Shown here piece after piece: positions 17,518 to 25,756 of a stretch of 64,000 bases of DNA. Under the pieces are notes generated by a model. It saw nothing but the letters and a program-made list of their open reading frames with translations, searched no databases and was not told the DNA's origin. A program made the position numbers and the translations under genes. The DNA comes from Lewinellaceae bacterium (GTDB lineage: Bacteria > Bacteroidota > Bacteroidia > Chitinophagales > Saprospiraceae): assembly GCA_020636375.1 (NCBI GenBank), contig JACJXZ010000005.1:434001-498000 (forward strand), read 5' to 3'. Each line of letters starts with the position of its first letter. Position 1 is the first letter of the stretch.

Positions 17518-20157
17518 ATGAAGCAAATCATACAAGACTTAAAGACCGGGCGGACCATTCTCGAGGACGTCCCTGCCCCGCGGGTACAGCCCGGCACGGT
17601 CCTCATCCGCACCCACCGCTCGCTGGTGTCGCTGGGTACCGAGCGCATGCTCGTCGAGTTCGGGCGCGCCGGGCTGTTGGCCAAGGCGCGGCAGCAGCCC
17701 GAGAAGGTGCGGCAGGTGATCGACAAGGTGCGCACCGACGGGCTGGCACCCACGGTGGAGGCTGTACGCCGCAAGCTGGCCGAGCCCATCCCCCTGGGGT
17801 ACTGCAACGCCGGGGAGGTGGTGGCTGTCGGCGCCGGGGTGGACGGTTTCCGGGTGGGCGACCGGGTCGTAAGCAACGGGCCGCATGCCGAGCTGGTGTG
17901 CGTGCCGCAAAACCTGGTGGCGCGCATCCCCGACGGCGTTCCCTACGAGGAGGCCGCCTTTACCGTCATCGGCGCCATTGGGCTGCAGGGCATCCGGCTG
18001 CTGAACCCCACCTTCGGAGAGACGGTGGCCGTCACGGGGCTGGGGCTGATCGGGCTGATCGCCGCCCAACTGCTGCGGGCCAACGGCTGCCAGGTGATCG
18101 GGTTCGATTTCGACGAGCAGAAGGTGGCCCTGGCCAAAAGCTGGGGCATTGAGGCGTTCAACGCCGGCGGCGGCGCGGACCCGGTGGAACTGGCACAACA
18201 ACATACCGGCGGCATCGGCGCCGACGGCGTGCTGATCACTGCTTCCACCAGGAGCAACGAGGTGATCCGCCAGGCAGCGCAGATGAGCCGCCAGCGGGGG
18301 CGTATCGTGCTGGTCGGCGTGGTGGGGCTGGATATCCAGCGCGCCGATTTCTACGAAAAAGAACTCACCTTCCAGGTCTCCTGCTCTTACGGGCCGGGGC
18401 GGTACGACCCCAACTACGAAGAGAAGGGCCAGGACTACCCCGTCGGCTTTGTCCGCTGGACGGAGCAACGCAACTTCGGGGCCGTCCTGCAGGCCATCGC
18501 CGCCGGCCGCCTCGACGTGAAGCCGCTGATCACCGAGGTGGTCAGCCTGGAGGACTACCGGCAGGTGTACGGCGATATGCGGCAGAGTGGGGCGATCGCT
18601 TCCATCCTGAAATACGCCGCCACCGCCGCTCCGAACGATACCAGTATCAACCTGCTCCCCACCCCGACCCTTTCGGGTACGGGGTTCCCTTCGGTCACTT
18701 CCGACTTCCAATTGGGCATCATCGGTGCCGGCAACTTCACGGGCGCCACTTTATTGCCGGCGTTGAAAAAGGCCGGCGCTTCCATCAAGGCCATCGCCAG
18801 CAGCAAAGGATTGTCGGGCACAGTCCTGGCCAAAAAGTTCGGCATCGCGCAGTCCACCACCGACTACCATACTATTCTGGCTGATCCGGAGATCGATAGC
18901 GTGATCGTGACCACGCGCCACGATGCGCATGCCCGGCAGGTGACGGCGGCTTTAGCTGCCGGCAAACACGTTTTTGTAGAAAAACCCCTGGCACTGAACC
19001 GCCAGGAACTGGACAGTATCCGCGAGGCCTACCAGGCCAGCAACAAGACCCTCACCGTCGGCTTCAACCGCCGGTTCTCCCCTTTTACCGAAGTTGCCCG
19101 CGAGCTGCTGGGCGAGCAGCCCGGCCCGATGCACGTTTTCGCCACCGTCAACGCCGGCCAACTCCCCCCTAATCACTGGACGCAGGATATGCAAACCGGC
19201 GGCGGCCGCATCATTGGCGAAGCTTGCCACTTCATCGACCTGATTACCTTCTTCACCGGCAGCCTCATCGACAGTGTGGCGATGAACGCCCTGGGGCCTT
19301 ACCCCGCTGAGAATACCGATAACGCTACCATCCTTCTGCGCTACCGCAACGGCGCCAACGGCGCGATCCACTACGTGGCCAACGGCAATAAGGCCTACCC
19401 CAAGGAGCGCATCGAGATCCACTACCAGGGCAAGACCATCGTCATCGACAATTTCCGGCGGGCGGATTTTTTCGGCTACAACCGCCGCCGCCTCAAAGGC
19501 CGGCAGGATAAGGGGCACGGGCGACAGTTCGCCCTGTGGCTGGAGCGCCTGAAAAAGGGCGGCCCGGCGCTCATCTCCTGGGAGGACCTGGAGAATACGA
19601 CGCTGGCGGGCTTTGCGGCGGTGGAGAGCTTGCGGGAGAAAAGGTGGGTTGAGGTGGGGGTAGGGGGGGCGGGGGCGGGGCGGGGAGCGGCAGTTCGCTG
19701 TTCGCTGTTCGCTTGGGGAGCGGCAGGGGGCGGGGGGTTCGCAGTTCGCGGTTCGCGGTTCGCTTGGGGAGCGGAGCGCTTAGGAAGCTGCTGTTCGCAG
19801 TTCGCGGTTCGCTTGGGGAGCGGCGGGGCTAACAGCCAACAGCGAACAGCGAACAGCGAACAGCCAACAGCCAACAGCCAACAGCCAACAGCGAACAGCG
19901 AACAGCGAACCGCCAACAGCGAACCGCCAACAGCGAACCGCCAACAGCGAACCGCCAACAGCGAACCGCCAACAGCGAACCGCCAACAGCGAACCGCCAA
20001 CAGCGAACCGCCAACAGCGAACCGCCAACAGCGAACAGCGAACAGCGAACAGCGAACCGCCAACAGCGAACAGCGAACAGCCAACAGCGAACAGCGAACA
20101 GCCAACAGCGAACAGCGAACAGCGAACAGCGAACAGCCAACAGCGAACCGCCAATAG
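17518..20157 (+). CDS. bi-domain zinc-type dehydrogenase / Gfo-Idh-MocA oxidoreductase with repeat-encoded tail
   Basis: Residues 1 to about 360 are a medium-chain alcohol-dehydrogenase-like domain (PLGYCNAGEVVAVGAGV, then VAVTGLGLIGLIAAQLL). Residues about 395-710 are a Gfo/Idh/MocA domain (LGIIGAGNFTGATLLPALK, AAGKHVFVEKPLALNRQEL). This fusion is common in exopolysaccharide loci and presumably oxidises or epimerises a sugar intermediate. The conserved part ends near LREKRWVEV (about 19650). The frame then runs on through a heptanucleotide array for about 165 residues of repeating EQRTANS/EPPTANR before TAG. That tail has no counterpart in the family and probably replaced the native stop. 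Confidence 0.82.
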   Translation: MKQIIQDLKTGRTILEDVPAPRVQPGTVLIRTHRSLVSLGTERMLVEFGRAGLLAKARQQPEKVRQVIDKVRTDGLAPTVEAVRRKLAEPIPLGYCNAGEVVAVGAGVDGFRVGDRVVSNGPHAELVCVPQNLVARIPDGVPYEEAAFTVIGAIGLQGIRLLNPTFGETVAVTGLGLIGLIAAQLLRANGCQVIGFDFDEQKVALAKSWGIEAFNAGGGADPVELAQQHTGGIGADGVLITASTRSNEVIRQAAQMSRQRGRIVLVGVVGLDIQRADFYEKELTFQVSCSYGPGRYDPNYEEKGQDYPVGFVRWTEQRNFGAVLQAIAAGRLDVKPLITEVVSLEDYRQVYGDMRQSGAIASILKYAATAAPNDTSINLLPTPTLSGTGFPSVTSDFQLGIIGAGNFTGATLLPALKKAGASIKAIASSKGLSGTVLAKKFGIAQSTTDYHTILADPEIDSVIVTTRHDAHARQVTAALAAGKHVFVEKPLALNRQELDSIREAYQASNKTLTVGFNRRFSPFTEVARELLGEQPGPMHVFATVNAGQLPPNHWTQDMQTGGGRIIGEACHFIDLITFFTGSLIDSVAMNALGPYPAENTDNATILLRYRNGANGAIHYVANGNKAYPKERIEIHYQGKTIVIDNFRRADFFGYNRRRLKGRQDKGHGRQFALWLERLKKGGPALISWEDLENTTLAGFAAVESLREKRWVEVGVGGAGAGRGAAVRCSLFAWGAAGGGGFAVRGSRFAWGAERLGSCCSQFAVRLGSGGANSQQRTANSEQPTANSQQPTANSEQRTANSEPPTANRQQRTANSEPPTANRQQRTANSEPPTANRQQRTANSEQRTANSEQRTANSEQRTANSEQRTANSEQPTANRQ

Positions 20158-20198
20158 CCAACAGCCAACAGCCAACAGCGAACCACCAACAGCCAACA
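19660..20198. repeat. inverted heptanucleotide array (TTCGCTG / AACAGCG), largest copy
   Basis: The left arm (about 19690-19815) consists of GTTCGCTGTTCGCTTGGGG and GCAGTTCGCGGTTCGC units. The right arm (about 19830-20198) is 7-bp units AACAGCG, AACAGCC and AACCGCC repeated some 50 times. The arms are complementary and could form a long hairpin. A 7-bp unit repeats every 21 nt as seven codons, so forward frames read EQRTANS and reverse frames read LLAVRCS-type heptapeptides. It lies between the dehydrogenase and the second wzy gene and ends at the latter's start codon. Confidence 0.92.
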
Positions 20199-21497
20199 TT
20201 GCCCCCCCCCCCCACTATCCTCCTCCTTCTGCAAGCCCTCTTCTTCGCCGGCGTGCTCGCCCATGCCATATATCGGGGTGCCTGGCGCCGGCCCGCCCTG
20301 CTCCATTTCTACGCCTTTTCCTGCTTCATGGCGGGTATTGCCAACCTGCGGGGTTTCCTGCCGCAGTACAACCCCGACAGTTACATCTTTTACTATGCCT
20401 CCCTGCCGTATGTGCCGACGGCGGCGCGGATTTACCTTCTGGGCAGCGTCTCCCTGTTTGGCGGGATGTGGCTGGCAGAGCGGTATAGCGGGAGGATGAA
20501 GTTTCCGGCTATTCCTGCTGCCGCCCGGGTGCCGGGGCCGGCAGCGCTGGCCCTGCTGGCTGCCGCCCTGTTTTTCCTGGGCCCCTGGATGCCGGGCGCC
20601 CTGGGGCTGGCGGGGAGTTTTATCTTCCATTACATCCCGTTCGGCATCCTGTTTCTGCTGGCGCGCCGGCCGGAGGAGCGGAGCTGGTGGCTGGCGCTGG
20701 GTTTGGCGGCAATTTTTACCCTATACAAGGTATTGTACGCCTATCTGCGGATGGAGATGATCCTGCCTTCGTTCACCTTCCTTTTGGGGGTGGTGACGTC
20801 CGGCAGGCTACAGCTGAAGGAATTCCTGCGCCCGCGCTACTTCATACTCTATGCCTGGGTCGCCCTGTTTATCCTGGCCTTCCCGTGGATGATCAACAAC
20901 CGGGGAAAGTACGGGACGGGGCTGCAGCGCATCGCCTACGTACAGCAGGTGGACCTACGGAAGCTCCTGTCGGACAACCACGCCGGGGAGACGGTGCTGA
21001 CGCGCTCCTCCCTGCTGAATCAGCTCTCGCAGGTGGCCCGCATTGCCGACGAGGACGGCCACTACCGGGGCCGGACGCTGGATTACTGGCGCTACGTGTT
21101 CATCCCCCGCTTCCTCTGGCCGGGCAAGCCGCCGATCGCTTCCGGCTCCTGGTTCGCCTACAAGATCAATGAGAAAGACCTCGGCCGGCCGTACCGGTAC
21201 CCCCACAGCTGGTCGGCCAACATGACGGTGCCGGGGGAGCTGTACCTCAACTTCAGCTGGCCCGGCCTGCTGCTCGGCTGCCTGCTGCTCGGTTGGCTGG
21301 CGCAGCTCCTGTGGCAGGCTGCCCACTTCTGGGAGAGTGGCTTTACGGATAATCTGTGGGGCAATGTTTTTGGCTACTTCCTGATCCTGTCTGCCTTTTT
21401 CCAGTTCGGCGCCGATTTGCAGTATTTGGTCAATGTTATTGCTTATTTCCTGCTGGCGCTGGCATTGGGTTTCTTGTCTGCTAATTTTATCCGCTAA
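20199..21497 (+). CDS. wzy: O-antigen polymerase-like membrane protein (second Wzy)
   Basis: 432 residues with about ten hydrophobic helices and a soluble loop containing FIPRFLWPGKPPIASGSWF and NMTVPGELYLNFSWPG. These motifs match the polymerase at 2788. The start is TTG, followed immediately by twelve C residues (20202-20213, MPPPP). The heptamer array abuts the start, so there is no conventional ribosome-binding site. A change in C-tract length would alter the frame. The C-terminus SANFIR and stop fall in a CCGCTAATTTT repeat. Confidence 0.78.
   Translation: MPPPPTILLLLQALFFAGVLAHAIYRGAWRRPALLHFYAFSCFMAGIANLRGFLPQYNPDSYIFYYASLPYVPTAARIYLLGSVSLFGGMWLAERYSGRMKFPAIPAAARVPGPAALALLAAALFFLGPWMPGALGLAGSFIFHYIPFGILFLLARRPEERSWWLALGLAAIFTLYKVLYAYLRMEMILPSFTFLLGVVTSGRLQLKEFLRPRYFILYAWVALFILAFPWMINNRGKYGTGLQRIAYVQQVDLRKLLSDNHAGETVLTRSSLLNQLSQVARIADEDGHYRGRTLDYWRYVFIPRFLWPGKPPIASGSWFAYKINEKDLGRPYRYPHSWSANMTVPGELYLNFSWPGLLLGCLLLGWLAQLLWQAAHFWESGFTDNLWGNVFGYFLILSAFFQFGADLQYLVNVIAYFLLALALGFLSANFIR
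20202..20213 (+). repeat. poly-C tract (12 C) at the wzy start codon
   Basis: Twelve consecutive C residues directly follow the TTG start of the second polymerase gene. Homopolymer tracts of this length at the start of surface-glycan genes are classical slipped-strand phase-variation sites. No other C run this long was noticed in the window. Sequencing or assembly error is possible. Confidence 0.75.
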
Positions 21498-21735
21498 TTT
21501 TCGCGCCTGCCTGCCAGCGAGCTGGCGAGCAGGCAGGGATTAGACCGCTAATTGACGCTAATTTGGGAGGTCCTTCGCGCAAATTCGCGTCCAAATTCGC
21601 GTGCCTTCGCGGAGAGGTTTTCCGCTAATTTCCGCGGATCAGAACGCTAATTTCCGCTAATTCCGCAGCCCCAGAGCCTTCGCGCTCCTTCGCGTACTAA
21701 TTCGTGTGCCTTCGCGGTTAAATTTTCCTCAAACA
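21498..21735. repeat. intergenic CGCTAATTTTCGC repeat with palindrome
   Basis: Inverse-orientation members of the GCGAATT/AATTAGCGG family (CCGCTAATTTCCGC, TTCGCGTACTAATTCG). They enclose one CCTGCCTGCCAGCGAGC / GCTCGCCAGCTCGC-type palindrome at 21505-21537. No gene is seen. Confidence 0.75.
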
Positions 21736-21745
21736 AAAACTCAAC

Positions 21746-22927
21746 ATGCTAATCGACATCATCGCCGGCGCCCGCCCCAACTTCATGAAGATCGCGCCGA
21801 TTATTGAGGCTATTCGCCATTCGCAGTTCGCCATTCGCAGTTCGCAGTTCGCGACCGGCGGCTCCCCAAGCGAACAGCGAACCGCCAATAGCCAACAGCG
21901 AACAGCGAACCGCCAACCGCCAACCGCCCCCCTCTCCTACCGCCTGATCCACACCGGCCAGCACTACGACAAGCAGATGAGCGCCGCCTTTTTCGAGCAG
22001 CTCGGCATTCCCGAGCCGGACGTCAACCTGGATGCCCGTTCCGGGACGCAGGCGGAGCAGACCGCCCGCATCATGACGCGCTACGAGAAGCTGCTGATGG
22101 CCAGCCCCGCTGACTTATGCCTCGTGGTCGGCGACGTGACCTCCACCATGGCCTGTGCCATTGTAGCGAAGAAGCTGTGGATGAAGGTAGCCCACGTGGA
22201 AGCCGGCATCCGCTCCTTCGACCTGCGCATGCCGGAGGAGATCAACCGCATGGTTACCGACAGCATTACCGACTATTTCTTCACCACCTCTGAGGTGGCC
22301 AACGCCAACCTGCGAAAGGCGGGCATCCCGGAGGAGCGCATCTTCTTCGTCGGCAACACCATGATCGACACCCTGCTGAAGCACCGCCCCCGCTTCCGCC
22401 GGCCGGCAATATGGGAACAGGCCGGCCTGGCCGACGGGCAGTACATCGTCATGACCATGCACCGCCCCGCCAATGTCGATGAAGAGCAGAAGCTGCGGGC
22501 TTTCCTGCAGGCCATCCTCGACAACGTGGAAGGGCTGCCCGTGGTATTTCCCGTCCACCCCCGCACCGCCAAAGTGCTGGAGGGGCTGGAGCTGGAAGGC
22601 CCCCACCTGCATCTCACCGAACCGCTGCCCTACCTGGAGTTCAACTACCTGGTGGAACACAGCAAAGCGGTAATCACCGACTCGGGCGGCATCACCGAGG
22701 AGGCCACCGTCATGGGTGTCCCCTGCATGACCCTGCGCGACAGCACCGAGCGCCCGGAGACCATCACCACCGGCACCAACGAGCTGATCGGGACGGATCC
22801 GGCGGCTTTGGTTCCCGCCCTGCGGCGCCTCTTCCGCGGAGGGTGGAAGGAAGGGGGGATACCGGAGTTGTGGGATGGGAAGACGGGGAAAGGATTGTTA
22901 AGGTTTTGGGGAGGTGATGGGGGATAG
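21746..22927 (+). CDS. wecB: UDP-N-acetylglucosamine 2-epimerase (non-hydrolysing), with in-frame repeat insertion
   Basis: 393 residues. The epimerase fold is clear: ARPNFMKIAPIIEAI at the N-terminus, LIHTGQHYDKQMS, VEAGIRSFDLRMPEEINR, VMTMHRPANVDEE, and the UDP-binding TDSGGITEEATVMGVP. It converts UDP-GlcNAc to UDP-ManNAc in the cytoplasm. Between EAIR (about residue 24) and SYRLIHTGQHYD (about 64), where relatives have only a few residues, lies a 40-residue insert (SQFAIRSSQFATGG, then EQRTANS). The insert is encoded by a complete mini heptamer hairpin. The rest of the protein looks intact. Confidence 0.87.
   Translation: MLIDIIAGARPNFMKIAPIIEAIRHSQFAIRSSQFATGGSPSEQRTANSQQRTANRQPPTAPLSYRLIHTGQHYDKQMSAAFFEQLGIPEPDVNLDARSGTQAEQTARIMTRYEKLLMASPADLCLVVGDVTSTMACAIVAKKLWMKVAHVEAGIRSFDLRMPEEINRMVTDSITDYFFTTSEVANANLRKAGIPEERIFFVGNTMIDTLLKHRPRFRRPAIWEQAGLADGQYIVMTMHRPANVDEEQKLRAFLQAILDNVEGLPVVFPVHPRTAKVLEGLELEGPHLHLTEPLPYLEFNYLVEHSKAVITDSGGITEEATVMGVPCMTLRDSTERPETITTGTNELIGTDPAALVPALRRLFRGGWKEGGIPELWDGKTGKGLLRFWGGDGG
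21815..21934. repeat. heptamer hairpin inserted in frame in wecB
   Basis: The left arm is CATTCGCAGTTCGCCATTCG and similar. It is followed by the characteristic hinge GGCTCCCCAAG and the right arm CGAACAGCGAACCGCCAATA. The insert length keeps the wecB frame. It is the same element architecture as the intergenic arrays at 19660, 22934 and 23555. Confidence 0.88.
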
Positions 22928-22933
22928 GGGGCG

Positions 22934-23182
22934 CGGTTCGCGGTTCGCTGTTCGCGGTTCGCATGGGGAACGGCGGTTCGCAGTTCGCGGTTCGCAGTTC
23001 GGGGTTCGCGGTTCGCGGTTCGGGGGGCTGCGGGGGGCGGGGGGCGGTTCGCAGTTGGCAGCTCGCAGCTCCCCAAGCGAACAGCGAATAGCGAACCGCG
23101 AATAGCGAACAGCGAATAGCGAACAGCCAACAGCCAACAGCCAACAGCCAACAGCCAACAGCCAATAGCGAACAGCCAACAA
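22934..23182. repeat. inverted heptanucleotide array upstream of four-helix-bundle gene
   Basis: Left arm of GGTTCGCGGTTCGCTG units (22934-23060), hinge GCAGCTCGCAGCTCCCCAAG, right arm CGAACAGCGAATAGCGAACC and AACAGCC repeats to 23182. It ends at the start codon of the four-helix-bundle gene and begins just after the wecB stop. Confidence 0.9.
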
Positions 23183-23533
23183 ATGAGAAACTTCCGCGAT
23201 TACGAAATCTGGAATATCGGAATGGACCTGGTCGTCGACATCTACAACTGCACAGCTTCTCTGCCCGGTGAAGAAAAATACGGCCTGCAAAGCCAGATGA
23301 GGAGAAGCGCCGTCTCCATGCCTTCCAACATCGCCGAGGGATGCAGCCGCCGAAGCGACAAAGAATTTGCTCGTTTCCTGGAAATAGCCCTTGGTTCTTC
23401 CTTCGAGTTGGAGACACAACTCTTCGTCGGTATCCGAATAGGGTATTGGGCAGAATCGGACCTCAAAGAGATTTTCGAAAAATTAGACCGGTTCCAGCGT
23501 AAGACGAATAAGTTGTGGGGGAAATTGAGGTGA
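23183..23533 (+). CDS. four-helix-bundle protein (S23/IVS type, Avd-like fold)
   Basis: 116 residues. FRDYEIWNIGMDLVVDIYN, then LQSQMRRSAVSMPSNIAEG and SDKEFARFLEIALGSSFELE, form the hallmark of the TIGR02436 four-helix-bundle family (IAEG followed by a basic/SDKEF motif). Known relatives include 23S rRNA intervening-sequence proteins and the Avd accessory protein of diversity-generating retroelements, which bind nucleic acid. No rRNA or reverse transcriptase is nearby. Instead the gene is enclosed on both sides by complete heptamer hairpin arrays, the upstream one touching its ATG. Confidence 0.85.
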   Translation: MRNFRDYEIWNIGMDLVVDIYNCTASLPGEEKYGLQSQMRRSAVSMPSNIAEGCSRRSDKEFARFLEIALGSSFELETQLFVGIRIGYWAESDLKEIFEKLDRFQRKTNKLWGKLR

Positions 23534-23554
23534 GTGGTTGGTGGGGGCGTGGGG

Positions 23555-23776
23555 GGCTGCGGTTCGCGGTTCGCAGTTCGCGGTTCGCTTGGGGAGCGGC
23601 GGGGGGCGGCGGGGGGCGGTGCGCGGTTCGCTGTTCGCGGTTCGCTTGGGTAGCGGCGGGGGGCGGTTCGCCGTTGGCAGCTCGCAGCTCCCCAAGCGAA
23701 CAGCCAATAGCGAACCGCCAATAGCGAACAGCCAATAGCGAACAGCCAACCGCGAACAGCCAATAGCGAACAGCCA
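23555..23776. repeat. inverted heptanucleotide array downstream of four-helix-bundle gene
   Basis: Left arm GGTTCGCGGTTCGCAGTTCG with G-rich hinges (GCGGCGGGGGGC), right arm CCCCAAGCGAACAGCCAATA and GCGAACAGCC units. The array ends exactly at the ATG of the heparinase gene, so it supplies that gene's entire 5' region. Confidence 0.9.
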
Positions 23777-25669
23777 ATGCTCAAACACCTCCATTTCGCC
23801 CGCCACATGGGCCTCCGCTACCTCGCCTTCCGCGCCTGGCACGAGCTGCGCCGGCGCACCCGCTGGCTGCGGCGCAATTTCCCCACCGATCCGGCACCTG
23901 TTGCCGGCTTACCCACGCTTCGGGCCTGGCGGAACAGCCCGGCCCGTTTCTTTTTTGAGCACCGCGAAAGCCTGGCCTTTCCGCCTTTGCCGGAACCGGA
24001 ATTGGAAGAGGAGTACCAAAAGACAAGAGCGGGTAATTTCCGCTTCTTCCATTCTACCGAGATCGACCTGGGGCAGGAGTACGACTGGGTAACCCACCCC
24101 CTGACCGGCTATCGTTACGACACCGGCAAGCACTGGACGGAAATTGCCGATTTTTCACAGGAGGCCGGCGACATCAAGTATGTCTGGGAAAAAGCCCGCT
24201 TTTCCTGGCTGCTTACCGTTATCCGGTACGACTACCACTTTAGGGAGGACAGCAGCGCCTTCGTCTTTGCCGAGATCGGGGATTTCATCGACAGGAACCC
24301 CGTCAACTGCGGCCCCAACTACCGCTGCAGCCAGGAGATCAGCATCCGGCTGATGAACTGGATCTTTGCGCTGTACTTCTACCGTTACAGCCCGGAACTA
24401 AACGAAGAGCGGTTTGGCAGGATCATGCAGGCCATCTACTGGCAGGTGCACCACGTGCGCCACAACATCCACTTCTCGCGCATTGCCGTACGCAACAACC
24501 ACGCCCTGACGGAATGCCTGATGCTTTACCTGGCGGGGTTGTTGTTCCCGGATGTCGCTGATTTCCGGAAATGGAAAGGCAAGGGAAAGCAGTGGTTCGA
24601 ACAGGAGGTGGCCTACCAGATCTACGAAGACGGAACGTTCCTGCAGTTCTCCATGAACTACCACCGGGTGGCCGTGCAACTGCTCACCTGGGCCCTCCGC
24701 CTGTCGGAGCTGAACGGCGAGCGGCTGGCGCCGGTGGTGTACAAGCGGGCCCGCCGCAGCCTGGGCTTCCTGCGCGCCTGCATGGAGCAGCACTCCGGCT
24801 GGCTGCCCAACTACGGCATGAACGACGGCGCCCTCTTCTTCCCGCTGAACAATGCCCATTTCCGGGACTACCGCCCGCAGCTGCAGGCCCTGGAGTATGC
24901 TCTCGACAACCAGGTTTCCGAACCAGCGGCCCGGGAAGATACGCTGTGGATCAGCGGAGGGCAGGCAGCCGTTGAAGAAAAACCGGAAACCGCCATTGCC
25001 GTTCCGCGCACCGAAGCCTTCGATGCCGGCGGTTACTACCTGTTGCGGGACGCCGAATTCCTCACCTTCATCCGCTGCGGCCGCCATAAGGACCGCCCCC
25101 ACCAGGCCGACAACCTGCACCTGGACCTCTGGTTCCGGGGCACCAACCTGCTGCGGGACGCCGGCTCCTACCGATACAATACCGAAGAGCGGTGGACCCG
25201 CTATTTCAACGGCACCGAGGGGCACAATGCTGTAAGGATCAACGGCGAAGGCCAGATGCTCAAGGGCCCCCGCTTCATCTGGTTTTACTGGACGCAGGCG
25301 GTAGAGGCCCGCTGGGAAGAAACAGGAAAAAGTTACCGCTTTACCGGCACGATCCGCGCTTTCCGCCACCTCGGCCGGGGCATCACCCACACCCGTATTG
25401 TTGAAAAGGCCAAAAATACGCCCACCTGGACGGTCACCGACGAAATAAAGGGCATCGCAGCGCCCTGGATAGAGCAAATCTGGCACCCGCATCCGGATCA
25501 TACTGCTGTTCTTTCCATCGAAGCGCGGGATGCGGAGGGACGCCCCATCTCCCGGGAAGAACGGGAGGGCTGGCATTCTGCGCTCTACGGCCGGAAAGAG
25601 GCGTGCCCGCAGTGGGTGTTTGCTGTGCAGGGCAATAAGATTTCTACGAAGATCGAAGTTGTTGTGTGA
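23777..25669 (+). CDS. heparinase II/III family protein
   Basis: 630 residues. An alpha-barrel N-terminal part (ALYFYRYSPELNEERFGR, VRHNIHFSRIAVRNNHALTE) is followed by the Heparinase II/III-like beta domain. It has FIRCGRHKDRPHQADNLHLD, containing the catalytic-type histidines, and GTNLLRDAGSYRYN. Such proteins are polysaccharide lyases acting on uronic-acid glycans. In Wzy-type clusters they may trim or modify the exported polymer. No clear signal peptide is present at the predicted start, so its compartment is uncertain. The ATG follows the heptamer array directly. Confidence 0.83.
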   Translation: MLKHLHFARHMGLRYLAFRAWHELRRRTRWLRRNFPTDPAPVAGLPTLRAWRNSPARFFFEHRESLAFPPLPEPELEEEYQKTRAGNFRFFHSTEIDLGQEYDWVTHPLTGYRYDTGKHWTEIADFSQEAGDIKYVWEKARFSWLLTVIRYDYHFREDSSAFVFAEIGDFIDRNPVNCGPNYRCSQEISIRLMNWIFALYFYRYSPELNEERFGRIMQAIYWQVHHVRHNIHFSRIAVRNNHALTECLMLYLAGLLFPDVADFRKWKGKGKQWFEQEVAYQIYEDGTFLQFSMNYHRVAVQLLTWALRLSELNGERLAPVVYKRARRSLGFLRACMEQHSGWLPNYGMNDGALFFPLNNAHFRDYRPQLQALEYALDNQVSEPAAREDTLWISGGQAAVEEKPETAIAVPRTEAFDAGGYYLLRDAEFLTFIRCGRHKDRPHQADNLHLDLWFRGTNLLRDAGSYRYNTEERWTRYFNGTEGHNAVRINGEGQMLKGPRFIWFYWTQAVEARWEETGKSYRFTGTIRAFRHLGRGITHTRIVEKAKNTPTWTVTDEIKGIAAPWIEQIWHPHPDHTAVLSIEARDAEGRPISREEREGWHSALYGRKEACPQWVFAVQGNKISTKIEVVV

Positions 25670-25750
25670 TCTGCGGAAAGGCTTCTCCGCGAATCGGCGC
25701 GAATTTCAACGCGAATTTACGCGGAGGCTCCGCGGAAATGAGCGGTAAAG
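25670..25750. repeat. intergenic GCGAATT repeat
   Basis: Short block CTCCGCGAATCGGCGCGAATT, ACGCGAATTTACGCGGAGGC and GAAATGAGCGGTAAAG, filling the gap between the heparinase and GT4 genes. Confidence 0.65.
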
Positions 25751-25756
25751 ATCAGC

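Noticed and set aside
19476..20630. Minus-strand frames of 139-384 residues across the heptamer array reading LLAVRCS repeats
   Set aside because: A 7-bp array without stops is open in every frame; no start context or conserved domain supports a gene.
23183..23533. 23S rRNA intervening sequence
   Set aside because: The protein family fits, but no rRNA sequence was recognised around either four-helix-bundle gene.
22934..23776. Diversity-generating retroelement
   Set aside because: The Avd-like fold raised the idea, but there is no reverse transcriptase and no template/variable repeat pair with A-specific differences.
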